A stretch of 64,000 nucleotides of DNA from Neocallimastix lanati (nom. inval.) (GCA_016946835.1 JACVTC010000139.1:89501-153500); one strand, 5' to 3'. Numbered from the stretch's first letter, positions 11,516 through 23,159 are shown. Notes: generated by a model from the letters alone, not told the origin. Translations and numbers: made by a program.

Positions 11516-11744
11516 TGTTAAAGTTTTATGGTAAAAATACTGTACATTATGATATAATTATAATTTTATGTAAAAATTAATGTAAATAAATTTTCTATAT
11601 AATTAATGAAAAGATTTAAAATTAAAAATTCTGAGTTGAAAAATAAATAAATAAAATATTAAATAAATAAATAAAATATTAAACTAATAATAAATATTAC
11701 TAAGTAGTGTCATATTGCCGTTGAGTGTGCTGGCCAATTTAACA
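11516..11744 (+). repeat. 3' LTR of copia element
   Basis: 229 bp, matching the 5' LTR with two instead of four copies of the 20-bp A-rich unit. It is preceded by the polypurine tract AGGGGGAA (11508-11515) and by two long A-runs (about 11414-11488). Confidence 0.93.
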
Positions 11745-12655
11745 CCTATCAATTTATTTAAATTTATTTTACATGAAAATATTATATTTAAAAGCTTTTA
11801 TGGATATAATTCTAAATCTTTTCTTCTTCTTTTTTGATATGAAAATAGATTGAAATTAAAATATATATTCTTGAAAATTCAAATAAGATGATTTCATTTT
11901 GTTTATAATATAACAACCAAAAAATATATAATAATCAATAATAGTAAATAATAAAATCAAAACTTTGATAAATTATTTTAAAGTTATTTAAAAAGAAATA
12001 AATTTTTGATTTATCCGTTTTAATAAATGAGAAATCTTCAATAAACTTTTGTTACTTTTTATTTATATTTAAACTAAAAAAAATAAAAAAAAAAAACAAT
12101 AATAAATAAAAATAATAATAATAATAATAAGATATATATATATATATATATATTTTTAGTCAATTTTGTTAATACTATAAAATAAAATAAAATGAAAAGA
12201 TAATTTAATAATAAAAAAAAAAAAACTTTTATAGTAAAGTATATTTCTATGTATAAAACATTTATTATTTTTATTTTACAATAATAATAATATATAATAA
12301 TAAAAATTAAAACCAAAAAATATATAATCAAATTATTAATTTAAAATAATTTAAAAAAACACATAAAAATTTAATTAATTCTATTTTAATAAATGAGAAA
12401 TCTTAAATAAACATTTGTTACTTTTTGTTTATATATAAACTAAAATATTAGAAAAAAATAATAAAATGATGTTAAAATCAAGTAAATAATTTTGCGAACA
12501 AAGTCTTTAATAATACTTTGTTTAAGGGAAGGTTATAAAACTAGTACTTTTAGTTTAAATTTTTAATTAACATTTACTTAATACAAAGTAAAGAAAAAAA
12601 AATTTTTTTTATTTATCAATTATATGATTAGGTTTTAAAATTAAAGGGTTATATT
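11745..12655. other. AT-rich spacer, no gene seen
   Basis: A roughly repeated phrase (aatgagaaatcttcaataaac and a nearby TTTGTTACTTTTTATTTATAT) occurs at about 12026-12070 and again at about 12391-12440, so part of this spacer is an old ~365-bp duplication. Otherwise A/T runs only. Confidence 0.45.
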
Positions 12656-12674
12656 TTATTATTAAAGTATGGGG

Positions 12675-13150
12675 ATCATGCATTTGGGTGTGGGGCATTT
12701 CGCCATGTTGCGTTTCGCCAATTTTTTTGAAAGCATGTGGCGTATTAAAAAAATGTGACATTTCGCCAAGTTGCATTTCGCCAAATTGAAAATTATTAAA
12801 TAAATAAATAAATCAATAAATAAAATTAATTATTAATATCGCATAAAAACAATTTTAAAAAAAATATATTTTGAATTAATATTTATTTATTTATTCATTT
12901 ATTTATATCAATACTCTACTAGTCGAAATGCAACCTGGCGAAAAGCAACTTGGGGAAATGCAACATTTTAATACTACGCCATTTGGGGAAATGCAACCTG
13001 GCGAAATGCAATTTGGGGAAATGCAACTCTCCCCATTTTGCAATGTAGCGTATTTTTATATGTGGCTTGTTTTTCGTTACTCTACATGGGGGAGTGTGCA
13101 TTTCGAAAATTTTTATTACAAAAATTTGTATTTTATTGTATGGCTTAAAT
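12675..13150. repeat. left terminal module of a MULE: palindromic TTTCGCC arrays
   Basis: Short units of the type GCATTTCGCCAAGTT occur at 12695-12785, and their reverse complements (GGCGAAATGCAAC) at 12923-13030. The two blocks form an inverted repeat of about 80 bp around an A/T core, including matching GGCGTATTAAAA / TTTTAATACTACGCC. Just inside, 13085-13140 (GTGCATTTCGAAAATTTTTA) is the reverse complement of 16975-17035. The modules therefore lie as terminal inverted repeats around the transposase at 13953-15388. Long, structurally complex ends suit Mutator-like elements. The exact element boundary is not resolved. Confidence 0.6.
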
Positions 13151-13374
13151 ATTTTTTAATTTTAAGCCACTTAATTTTATTAAAAATTTAATGAATAATA
13201 ATTAATTAAATAAATAAATAAAATTACAATTCTCATAAATTTTCAAACACGTAATCTTACATGGGGCGTATATCTAATTGTATCATAATTTGTGGCTTTT
13301 TTCTACAATTTTTAAAAAGCCATATATTCACAATATGGCGTGAATAATAAATGTGGTGATATTTTATGACGTAA

Positions 13375-13450
13375 ATATATAAGCCACCAAGAATTTGACG
13401 AAATTCAACTGGACGAAATTCAACTTTTGGCGAAATACAACACTTCAATA
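13375..13450. repeat. extra block of the GACGAAATTCAAC array
   Basis: Three degenerate units (GACGAAATTCAACTGGACG and GGCGAAATACAACAC) of the same family as the MULE terminal arrays, pointing the same way as the block at 12923-13030. Confidence 0.5.
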
Positions 13451-13479
13451 AATAATAATTAGGTTAGGTATTTCTATTT

Positions 13480-13745
13480 AACATTGAAAAATAAAATAAA
13501 AAATAAATAAACATTTTAATTTTTAATGCGTAAAAAATAAAATAGAAATAAGAAATAAGAAAACTTTTTTTTTAAACATTGAAAAATAAAATAAAAATAA
13601 ATAAACATTTTATTTTTTAATGCTTAAAAAATAAAATAAAAAAAATAAGAAATAAGAAAACTTCTTTTTTAAACATTAAAAAATAAAATAAAAATAAATA
13701 AAAATTTATTTTTTAAGCATTAAAAAATAAAAAAAATAAAATAAA
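13480..13745. repeat. about 95-bp tandem repeat, three copies
   Basis: The phrase AACATTGAAAAATAAAATA recurs at 13480, 13575 and (with changes) 13672, each followed by AAATAAACATTTTA and GAAATAAGAAAACTT. It lies just upstream of the MULE transposase. Confidence 0.6.
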
Positions 13746-13952
13746 ATAAAAAATAAAAAATAAAAATAAAAATAAATAAATAAAATAGTAAATAAAGAAA
13801 TAATAAATAATTAATAATTAAATAATTATTTAAATAATTATATAATTAATTAAAAAAAGGTTTATTATTTTAAATATTAAAAAAAAAAAAAAGTTTCAAA
13901 GCATTTAAGAGTATATTTATTAAAATATTTTATTGAAAAATTTTAATTATTA

Positions 13953-15388
13953 ATGGAAGACAATATAGAAATTGAAATAAGTGAAACAAATCGAGGAAAT
14001 GAACGAATTATTATTAATAAAAAACACAAATTTAATTTTTCATTTCAAAGGAAAGATAAATCAAAAATTTATAGATGCACTGAATATAAGACTTTAAATA
14101 AATGTAAATCTTTAATTATTTTAAATGATAAAAAGGAGGTTTTAAAATATGAAAGTTTACATAACCATCTCGAAAAAGAAATTGATGTGTCTATATCAGT
14201 AGCAGAGCATAAAATTAAGGAAGAAATTAAAAAAAATTCAATTCCTATGGATATAAAACCTAAACATATATTTAATGCCATTTCTCAAGAAATGGGACTT
14301 ATATATCCCGAATATAGTACAATTAGATCCCAAATAATAAGAAATATAAATAAACAATTTCCTCCAAACATAAAATGTTTTGATGATATTCCCATTGAAT
14401 CAGAATATTATAAAACGAAAAGAAATGAAAATTTTATGATATTTAAAAATACTGATCTAATAATCTTTCAATCACCATTCCAAGCATATTTATTTTCGAA
14501 TTATCATAAAAATATATTTGCGGACGGTACATTTTATGCAGCACCGAAATTTAGTTATCAGTTATTTATAACAAGAACTTATGTTGGGGAATTTAATATG
14601 TTTTACACTACTTCCATTTCTATATTAAAAAGTAAAAAACAATATACATATGAAACATTATTTAAAGAAATAAAAAAAAAATGCAAATAAATTTAGGAGT
14701 AATACATTAATTACTACAATTAATTTTCATTGTGATTTTGAACAAGGTATATCTAATGCCGCAAAAAAAGTTTTTCCCAATATAAATATTAAATATTGTG
14801 TTTGGCATTACAAAAGATCATTAGAAAAACAAAAAAATATATTATGTTATCATGAAGTGAAGAATAATAATGATGTATATATTTATTATAAAGCTATTTC
14901 GAACTTACCGTTTATAAACCCTAACTGTATATTTGATATTTATATTATAATAAAAAGAATTTGTCAAAAAAAAGTATAATAATTTTCTGCAATTTTTAGA
15001 ATATTTTAATAAAAATTATTTACTAAAGTAAAATGTTAATAATTGGAATTATTATAAAAATATAGAGTATTTAACAAACAATGCATCAGAATCTTATAAT
15101 AGCTACTTAAATAATATATTTCCAAATAAACCTTTATTTTATAAATTAATATATATATTAAAAGAAGAAGAAAACTTATCTTATAATGATTATCAAAGGA
15201 GAGCTAAAGGAAATTGGAAAAAAAAGCAAAAAATATTTAGTGCAACTGATGAAATTAAAATTTTAATTGAAAATTACAAAAGTAAGGAAATAAATTTATT
15301 TTATAATGGATGCAACAGAAATGAATTAATTAAATTATGGAAAGAATGTTTAATTGATTTAAACGATATAAATATTAATTTAAAATAA
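13953..15388 (+). pseudogene. MULE-type transposase with FLYWCH-like zinc finger, frameshifted
   Basis: The first piece (13953-14690, 245 residues) has an N-terminal FLYWCH/WRKY-GCM-like finger (YRCTEYKTLNKCKS, then LHNHLE) at about residues 45-75 and the first catalytic Asp in NIFADGTFYAAP. The transposase then continues in other frames: FHCDFEQGISNAAKKVFP with the second Asp and the CVWHYKRSL Cys-x-x-His motif (14720-14825), and NNASESYNSYLNN with the catalytic Glu (about 15079-15117). Frame changes occur in the A-runs near 14671-14680 and 14968-14975, and a TAA lies near 15030. All three DDE residues are still encoded, so decay is mild; homopolymer sequencing error is an alternative. It moves DNA by cut and paste. 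Complex ends flank it at 12675-13150 and 16930-17470. Confidence 0.85.
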
Positions 15389-15980
15389 ATAATCTTAATT
15401 TAAAAAAATGCTAGAAAAACACAAATTTATTTACCTATTGTGTTTATTTAATAATCTTAATAGAAATTATCTTTAGTTATTTTTAATAAGTAATTTATAA
15501 CTAAAACCGATTTATTTGATACTAGTTAAAATTTTATTAATATCAATATACTTTTCAAAATTAATTATGTTATTAAAATTATTAAATTCAATAAAAGATT
15601 TTTATTATTTTATTAAAATTCTAATTGTTATTATTATATTTTAATAATAATTGATTCATATTGATCAAACATTATAAATATTACTATGCAAATAATTAAT
15701 TATTTTAATAGGATCAATTATTCAACTCTTATTGTTTTAATTTTTAAATCTTATATTATTTAAATTAATATATATATATATCGTTTATGAAAATATGAAT
15801 TATAAATAATTAAAATTATTTACTTTTCATTTAAATTTTTTTATTTACTATAATAAAATATAATAATTAAAAGACAAACGTTATTATAACTAATTTTTTT
15901 TTTTAAGAAAAATAAATGAAAAAAAATTAAAATATATAAGATTCCAATATATATAAAATAATTATTATAATTTTTTTTTT
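15389..15980. other. AT-rich spacer downstream of MULE transposase
   Basis: No gene seen; plain A/T sequence, probably the internal 3' part of the MULE element. Confidence 0.45.
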
Positions 15981-15981
15981 T

Positions 15982-16690
15982 TTATTTTATTTTATTTTAT
16001 TTTATTTTATTTTATTTTATTTTATTTTATTTTATTTTATTTTATTTTATTTTATTTTATTTTATTTTATTTTATTTTATTTTATTCAATCTGTACTTAT
16101 ATTTATGTTTCTACTATTTATTTTATTTTATTTTATTTTATTTTATTTTATTTTATTTTATTTTATTTTATTTTATTCAATCTGTACTTATATTTATATT
16201 CTACTATTTATTTTATTTTATTTTATTCAATCTGTACTTTATATTCATATTTCTACTATTTATTTTATTTTATTTTATTTTATTCAATCTGTACTTTCTT
16301 ATTTAATATTCTACTTTTTATTTTATTCAATCTGTACTTTCTTATTTAATATTCTACTTTTTATTTTATTCAATCTGTACTTTCTTATTTAATATTTTAC
16401 TTTTTATTTTATTCAATCTGTACTTTCTTATTTAATATTCTACTTTTTATTTTATTCAATCTGTACTTTCTTATTTAATATTCTACTTTTTATTTTATTC
16501 AATCTGTACTTTCTTATTTAATATTCTACTTTTTATTTTATTCAATCTGTACTTTCTTATTTAATATTCTACTTTTTATTTCATTTCATTTTATTTCATT
16601 TTATTTTATTTTATTCAATCTGTACTTATATTTATGTTTCTACTATTTATTTCATTTTATTTCATTTTATTTCATTTTATTCAATCTGTA
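15982..16690. repeat. TTTTA pentanucleotide tract and 43-bp minisatellite
   Basis: A pure TTTTA run (about 15982-16085, resuming 16117-16175) merges into a minisatellite. The anchor CAATCTGTAC starts at about 16087, 16178, 16227, 16285, 16328, 16371, 16414, 16457, 16500, 16543 and 16617. From 16285 to 16543 the spacing is exactly 43 bp. The unit is a TTTTA stretch plus CAATCTGTACTTTCTTATTT and an ATATTCTACTTT segment. It lies inside the MULE interval. Confidence 0.9.
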
Positions 16691-16929
16691 TTTTCTGTTG
16701 ATAATATAAACAAGGTATTAATGTATTAATAATAATTAATAATATTTAAAATAAAATAAAAAAAATATAATTATTTTATATATGTAGTAATTATATATAT
16801 ATATATATATATATTTTTATTTGATTTTCTAAAAAAAAATTTTTTAGTCATAATAAACGTTTGTCTTAATTATTTTTATTATTATTTAAAAATTTATTTA
16901 TTCATTTATAATTTATTTATTCATTTATT

Positions 16930-17475
16930 TATTTATTACATTATAATACGCCATGTTTTCCGAAATGCACTACAACAAAATACAAATTTATGTAATAAAA
17001 ATTTTCGAAATGACACACCTCCCTCTACATGCTTTCAAAAAACTGGCGAAATACAACCTGGAGAAATTCCCCATTCATTTCTCAATCGTGAATTTCAAAA
17101 TGTGGCTTGTTTTTTAATAATTAAATAAATAATAATTAAATAAATAATAATTAAATAAATAATAATTAAATAAATAATAATTAAATAAATAATAATTATA
17201 TAAATAGTAATTAAATAAATAATTATTAAATAAATAATAAATATTCTTTTTTATATATTCAATTGCAAAAATAATTTTTATTATTCTTTTTTAATAGAAT
17301 ATATTATTATTTCTTTTGAAATACTTATTAATATTTAATTGCAAAAATTATTTATATATTTATGATTGTATAGAATATCTTTAAAATGTTAAAATATTTA
17401 TAAGCCATATTGCAAAATACACGATTGCGAAATGCAGGAGTGGTGCATTTCGCCAAGTGGCGTATTATTATAATG
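16930..17475. repeat. right terminal module of a MULE
   Basis: 16975-17035 (ACAAAATACAAATTTATGTA, then ATTTTCGAAATG) is the reverse complement of 13085-13140 on the left side. Further units follow at 17043-17072 (GGCGAAATACAACCTGG) and 17425-17470 (GCATTTCGCCAAGTGGCG), with AAATAATAATT repeats at about 17122-17240 between. The arrangement mirrors the left side, giving the element complex inverted ends. This module could also belong to the second MULE relic at 17975-19076. Confidence 0.55.
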
Positions 17476-17974
17476 TTGAATTTCAGCAATTGAAAATTAT
17501 TATGAAGAAATAAATAAAATAAATTATTAATAATATTTATTTTATTTATTCTTTTTCTTAAAGTAAATATTAAAAAAAATATATAATATTAAAATAATAT
17601 TGATTATTAAATAAGTATTATAAATATATTTTTTATAATTAAATATTAAAAATAATCGGGAGAGTTGCAACACGTTCGTATAATTAATTGTAAAAATATA
17701 TTATAAATTTCTTTTGAAATAATTATTTAATAATATATAATTGAAAAAATATATTATTATTTCTTTTAAGATAATAATGTATATTTAAATTCCTATTTAT
17801 ATAAAAATATTAAAATTATTAAACAATTATGTTGTTAATTAAAAAATCCAATTCACTGGTTTTTTTATTAAGAACTATTTTAACTATTAATTAATTATAA
17901 TTCGACAAATTTTATTGATCATTTTCATTTGGTCATTTTTTCGTTAAATACTAGTTATTTATTTTTTAATTAAT

Positions 17975-18534
17975 AATTTTAATGCTTAAATCTCTTAAAC
18001 ACTTCAATTAAAATTCAACGATTTCATTTCTTTTTCTTTTTTCTTTTTTTAATGAAATTTCCATATTTTTGTAATATTTAATTAAGGCATTCATTGCATT
18101 TATTTCATCAGTTCGTCTTATTTTTTTTTAGGTTTTTTTTTTTTTTTTTTCCCAAGCTTCACTTTTTCTCATTTTATAATCGTCACTGAATAATGAATCT
18201 ACTTTTTGTAAAGTTAATAAAAATTTATAAAAATGTGGCTTTTTTGGAAATAAATTGTTTAAATAATTGTTGAATGATTCTGAGGCATTATTTGTTACAT
18301 GCTCAATATTATCATAATAATTCCAATGTTTAATTTCATAATCTTTTAAATAAGTTATTTCAAAGTGTTCTAAAAATTCCAAAAAATTATTATATTTATG
18401 TTTAAGAAACTCATTTTAATTTATTATAAATATCATTTATATATTCAGGGTTTATAAAAGGAAAGTTTGAAATAAACTTATAATGAATATATAAATCAAT
18501 ATTATTTTCTACTTCTTTACGACATATTTTATTT

Positions 18535-18581
<47 letters not shown>

Positions 18582-19076
18582 CTAACGCTCTTTTATAAAG
18601 CCAAGTACGGTATTTGATATTTATATCAGGAAACACTTTTTTAGCAACATAGATATACCTTTTTCAAAACCACAATGAAAATTTTTGGTGTAATTATAAT
18701 ATTATTATTCATTTTGGAATTTTTCATTATTTATTCAAATAATACTTCATAAGTTCTTTGTTCTTTAGTTTTTAATATTGAAAAGGAAATTGTGTAAAAC
18801 TATTTAATTCCTTAACATAAGTTTTAGTAATGAACGCTTGATAAACACATTTTGATGCAATTTTAAATGTACCATCTGCAAAAATATTTATATTGTATTA
18901 TATAAATAATTTTGCTTGGATTGATGACTAAAAAATACTAATATTAGAATTTTTGAATATCATAAAATTTTCATTACTTTCTGTTTTATACTATTCTGAT
19001 TCATTCGGAATTGTATTAAATGTTGTTACGTCTGGAGGTATTTTTTTTTTATTTATATTTCTTGTTATTTGGGATC
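17975..19076 (-). pseudogene. second, heavily decayed MULE transposase
   Basis: Minus-strand relic closely related to the transposase at 13953-15388. Reading down from 19076: RSQITRNINKKK, ESE-stop-YKTESNENFMIF, NIFADGTFKIA (first catalytic Asp), AFITKTYVKELNSF, then a damaged middle. The clear piece at 18382-18128 holds HWNYYDNIEHVTNNASESF with the catalytic Glu, and RTDEINAM and YYKNMEISL lie near the end. Many stops and a T-run of over 40 bases at 18538-18576 interrupt it. At the 5' side the similarity to the sister copy stops exactly at a GATC (19073-19076), where a LINE relic joins. Confidence 0.75.
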
Positions 19077-19084
19077 CATACCTT

Positions 19085-20345
19085 ATCATTTTGATGTCGA
19101 CGCTCTTAGCAACGTTAGATTCATCGAAATACCATTTCATCATCAATATAAGAGATCAACAAATTAACGATATTACATTTGTTAGAAACTCCGCAATCCC
19201 CACAAAATACGGAACAGTCGACAAAGTTGAACTTTATTTAAAAATATTGTCAACTAATTGTCTTTGTTCCCCTTCATTAAGTTTAATTTTTTCATATATT
19301 GAACGCCCACCAAGAAGAGTACTCAATATAAAGTGATGAATATTATTATCATAATCATTTTCTGAATCTAAAGAAACATCCAAGGATTTTTGTTCAATTA
19401 TCATTGAAAACTTCAAAAAGAGATCATCTAGAAATGGTAGAGATTTGTTTCTGTAATTTTCTAATTCTTTACAGGCAAAGATCCAGTGAGAAAAGTTAGG
19501 TACACTAACACCACAACCACCATAACATGGGCAACATTTAGGGCAATCTTCTGAGACTATTTTTCTTTTAATGGAAATACTAATGTCAAATTTAAAACCA
19601 CACCTAATTCGAGAAATCTACAAGAATCCTAAATGATACTTAGGATATTGAAATATTAAGTCTTTGATTTTTGAAATAAATCCAAAATCATTCTCTTTGT
19701 AAATAATTGCTTTTTTAGCTTTTGAGGGTTTGAAGACATCTCTTTCCCAATAAATCTTTATTATTTCACTTGTTTTTTTACTATTTAATTTCTTATCTAA
19801 AGTCTTTAATTCTTTAGTCTATGAATAATGTGACATATTTCCTTAATTGAAATATAAAAACTTATACATTCTTCCTTATTTCTAAATCCAAATTGTTCAG
19901 GTCTAACAAATTTATGGTCTAAGGCATATTTAGCAATTCTATTAGTAACAATTTTTGAAATGATTTTTAAGCCTACATTAATAAGAGAAATACCTCGATA
20001 ATTATTACAATCTGAAAGATCTCCTTTTTTTGGAATTTATATTATAGAAGCCGAATTTCACTTTTCAGGGAAATCACCATCTCAGACTTTTTTAAATAAT
20101 GAAAGTTAACATTTAGCACAATCAGAGTAGTGAACATCTGAAGAATCGTTTTGATTATCGGATAAATCAGATTCACTAAAGAAGGCTTTAAAAAATTCAA
20201 TCGTAATATCATCGGGGCTAGGAGCTTTATTATTTTATTTTTTGCATCTTGAATAAATAAATTCCTTCATTTTAGAATTGGTCCATGAGTATATACTACG
20301 GATAAAAATCAATCTTATGCTGTCAATAGATGTTCCATAACAGTG
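19085..20345 (-). pseudogene. LINE-type (non-LTR) retrotransposon relic, internally deleted
   Basis: Minus strand, read from 20345 down: APSPDDITIEFFKAFF, GDFPEK-stop-NSASII-stop-IPKKGDL, then DCNNYRGISLINVGLKIISK and PEQFGFRNKEE. These are the N-terminal blocks of a non-LTR reverse transcriptase (the NYRGISL...K..SKI and QFGFR motifs). The catalytic palm is missing; after about 19790 the text jumps to a C-terminal region with ERDVFKPSKAKKAI, then a Cys-rich knuckle CPKCCPCYGGCG followed by HWIFACKELENYR (about 19550-19450), and a tail open to 19234. At least four in-frame stops exist, two of them TGA where a Trp is expected. It is a dead, internally deleted copy. Confidence 0.75.
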
Positions 20346-20579
20346 AGAACCTTGTTGAAATATCTTTTCCATAATGAACTATAAATTACAATTGATGAAA
20401 AACGAAACTAATAAAAACTAAAATACTAAAAACTAAGAAATATAAATATACATAAAAAATAAAAAAAAAAAAAAAAAATGGAATAAAAAAATTAAAATAA
20501 TAAAAATATGAAGTTTTTTCTTTGTGCAGTAATTGATAAATATTTAAGTAAAATAGACAATTAAACAATTTATGAATTT

Positions 20580-20595
20580 TGGTGTAATGAATGAT

Positions 20596-20630
<35 letters not shown>

Positions 20631-22605
20631 CTGTTATCTTTTGAGTTTCTGAAATTCTATTCGATTAGTAAATCTTTGATTGATAAAATAATTTTCTCTA
20701 TAGTACTCATAAATAAACTAAAATGAAAATGTAAATAAAATGTTAATAGTGAAGGACTACGAAAAAATTCCCATCGGTTAAATAATGTCTTAAACATAAG
20801 CTTTGGAGTGAATCAGTCTCCTTCATTTCCCTTTTACAATAGCTACATAAGAGTTTAAATAATACTTTAGAAAAATATTTATATAATACTTTAGAAAAAT
20901 ACATTTACAAAATAATGCTAAAGTAAAAAATACAATAGATTCATTACAATAATAATATATAGAAACTACATGATATTATTGATTATACAACTCCAATGTT
21001 ACTACATATCCAGTTTAAAATAAATAATGAAAATTATTTCGCGCCTTTTCATATATTAGAATGGTTCATAATAATTTTGGTAAGAATAAAATACTATACA
21101 TGTATATTTTTTGTTGTGAGTAGTGTTCATGTTAATTCTATTTTATATTTAATATATACTCTAGTAATTTATGTATAAAGGATGAATAATAATAAAAATA
21201 ATAAAATATAATAAAATAAAATAAATTTATAAAAAAAAAAATAAAAATAGTAAAAAAAAAAAAGGCAAATAAGAAAATAGTATTTATAATAAATTCAATA
21301 GCAATAAAATAAAATAATAATAATAAAAAATAATATAAAGATGTTGAATTAGTAAATTTTATTAATAATTTTTAGTATATGTGAGAATTAAAATTATTAT
21401 TATGTACATATATATTTATTAATTATAATGTAGAAAATAATGGAATTATGTACAATCGGAATTTAATTGATATTAGTACTAAACATTATAAAACATCAAA
21501 CTTATTTTAAGTAAAAAAAGAATTTTTATAATCTAATCAAATATTCTAAAATATAATTAATCGAAATAGTTAATTTTTTAGGTCATATCAGAGAGATACG
21601 GTTCATTAGTTATTATAATATTAATTATTAACTCCGTTTCAAATCCACAATAATTTAGAATATTTATTAATAGTAGAAAAAAGAATATAGTTCCTATAAT
21701 CTTTAGTGAAAAATAAATTCACAAATGTATGCTAATATCTAAATTAAAATATAGAAACTGATATTAAAAAATATATTAAATCTTTATAATCCATTGAATG
21801 CTAAAAAAAAATAATTTAAAATAAATTAACATTATAATTTTTTTATATTATTATAATATAAAATATAACCAAAAAAAAAAAAAAGATTATTACCAATATT
21901 ACTATAAATATATTTAATGAATTATTTCATTATTTTGGCCAAATAAAAAAACTATTAATCTATAAACCTAAGAAAATAATAACTGCATATAAGTTAAATT
22001 TTTTAATTAAAATGTCAACAATTGTAACTACAAAATGATAAAATAAATTCTACTTATTACCATTTATATTTAACAAAACTATGATTATATTATTTGAAGT
22101 ATCTGAGTTCCAAACTCTATATCATTTAATAATTTCTGAATATCTAAAATAAATTGTTATATACAAATAAAAAAAAAACATACTTTTTTAAATAAAGAAA
22201 AATTATTACATTATATATACTTAAGTCTAAAATATTTTCTTTTTGCTCAATTATTTTTCAAAACTTCTAATTTTGTCAATAAATGCTAATTTTTCAATAA
22301 ATATCTTGCAATATTTCACACACATTCATTATATTTTATTATTTTAATAATAAAATTTAATTATACTCAAAAATTTTCTTTTATTAATTTGTATCTATCA
22401 CTTTTGTAACTTTTTCTATTAAAAAATACCAAATAATTCCAAATTTGAAATTTTAATTGTAATTTTACTTTATATATTCATCCAAAAAAATAAAATTGAA
22501 ACAATACACATTATTATTCACTGTATACTGAATAAATTGATTTACGGTTTAAATAACTTTATTTATTTAAATGCACGTTTTCCAGAATAAAAAAATATAG
22601 TCAAA
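20580..22605. other. spacer with one short coding-like relic
   Basis: Mostly A/T sequence without genes. On the minus strand at about 20860-20746 a 34-codon open stretch has a C-x-x-C start (CSYCKREMKETDSLQSL) and moderate G+C; it could be the tail of another retroelement, but I cannot place it. The interval 20900-22600 shows no recognisable gene. Confidence 0.35.
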
Positions 22606-22609
22606 TTTT

Positions 22610-23155
22610 TTAAATGTTGATGACCTTAAGTTCTATAATGTATAATTTAATAAAAAAAGTTAATATAATATAAATAATAATTAACTTTTAAAATACAGTT
22701 ATATTTAAATTTTAATAAATTACCTGGTGGTAAGCTTTGTCTAAGCTTTTTAACTTTAGATTGGTCGTTGACGACAAGGGTGTAGAGATACTTAGAACAT
22801 CTAACCTTGAATTTGGTTTGTCTGTTGTTCTTTTTAATCTTAACAGCTATTTATTGTCATTTTAAATAAATTTTATTAGTAATTTAAAAAAATTATAATT
22901 TTATATTAAATTAAAAATAAATATATAGTTTTTAAAAATTACATTGGGCGTCCTTGCGTCTGGCAATGATAAGGAAATCCTTGATTTCTTTGACTTGCTT
23001 TGGCTTTTAATTATCAACAACAAATTTAAATATATTAAATAATAATACAAAATTATTTTGATGGATGAATCGAAAAAAAAAAAAAAATTCATTAGTATTA
23101 ACTATAACATTATTAATTCATTCATTCAATATTTCAAAATTCATATATATACCAT
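22610..23155 (-). CDS. RPL38: large-subunit ribosomal protein eL38
   Basis: Minus-strand gene with four coding exons that I assembled by eye: ATG alone at 23155-23153; 23003-22943; 22846-22724; 22632-22610. Introns start GT and end AG and the phases fit, giving 69 residues, the usual size of eL38. Recognisable motifs: [42 protein letters not shown] and LRQSLPP. The protein belongs to the 60S ribosomal subunit. Base composition in the exons is richer in G+C than the surroundings, as expected for a highly expressed gene. A first exon that ends right after the ATG is common in fungal ribosomal protein genes. The C-terminus reads ELKVINI, a small change from the usual GLAVKELK-type ending. Confidence 0.93.
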
Positions 23156-23159
23156 TTTA

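Larger units (their letters stand above)
6490..11744 (+). mobile_element. Ty1/copia LTR retrotransposon, nearly complete but disabled
   Basis: Order: 5' LTR (6490-6757), primer site (6758-6781), gag, protease, integrase, reverse transcriptase, RNase H, A-tracts, polypurine tract AGGGGGAA (11508-11515), 3' LTR (11516-11744). Integrase before reverse transcriptase is the copia order. Both LTRs start TGTTAAA and end TTTAACA, a 7-bp inverted terminal repeat. They differ mainly in the copy number of a 20-bp A-rich unit (four versus two), so the insertion is fairly young. The coding region has a frameshift near 7541-7548 and in-frame TAA stops at 7671-7673 and 9840-9842. The five bases outside the two ends (TAAAA and CCTAT) do not match, so no target duplication is seen. 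Confidence 0.93.

Noticed and set aside
16105-16392. 95-codon plus-strand frame
   Set aside because: Translation of the TTTTA tract and 43-bp minisatellite.
13960-17470. CRISPR-like array at the TTTCGCC units
   Set aside because: Units are palindromic, irregularly spaced and flank a transposase; the genome is eukaryotic.
18953-19336. 127-codon plus-strand frame
   Set aside because: Antisense of LINE and MULE relics; the minus strand has the recognisable motifs.
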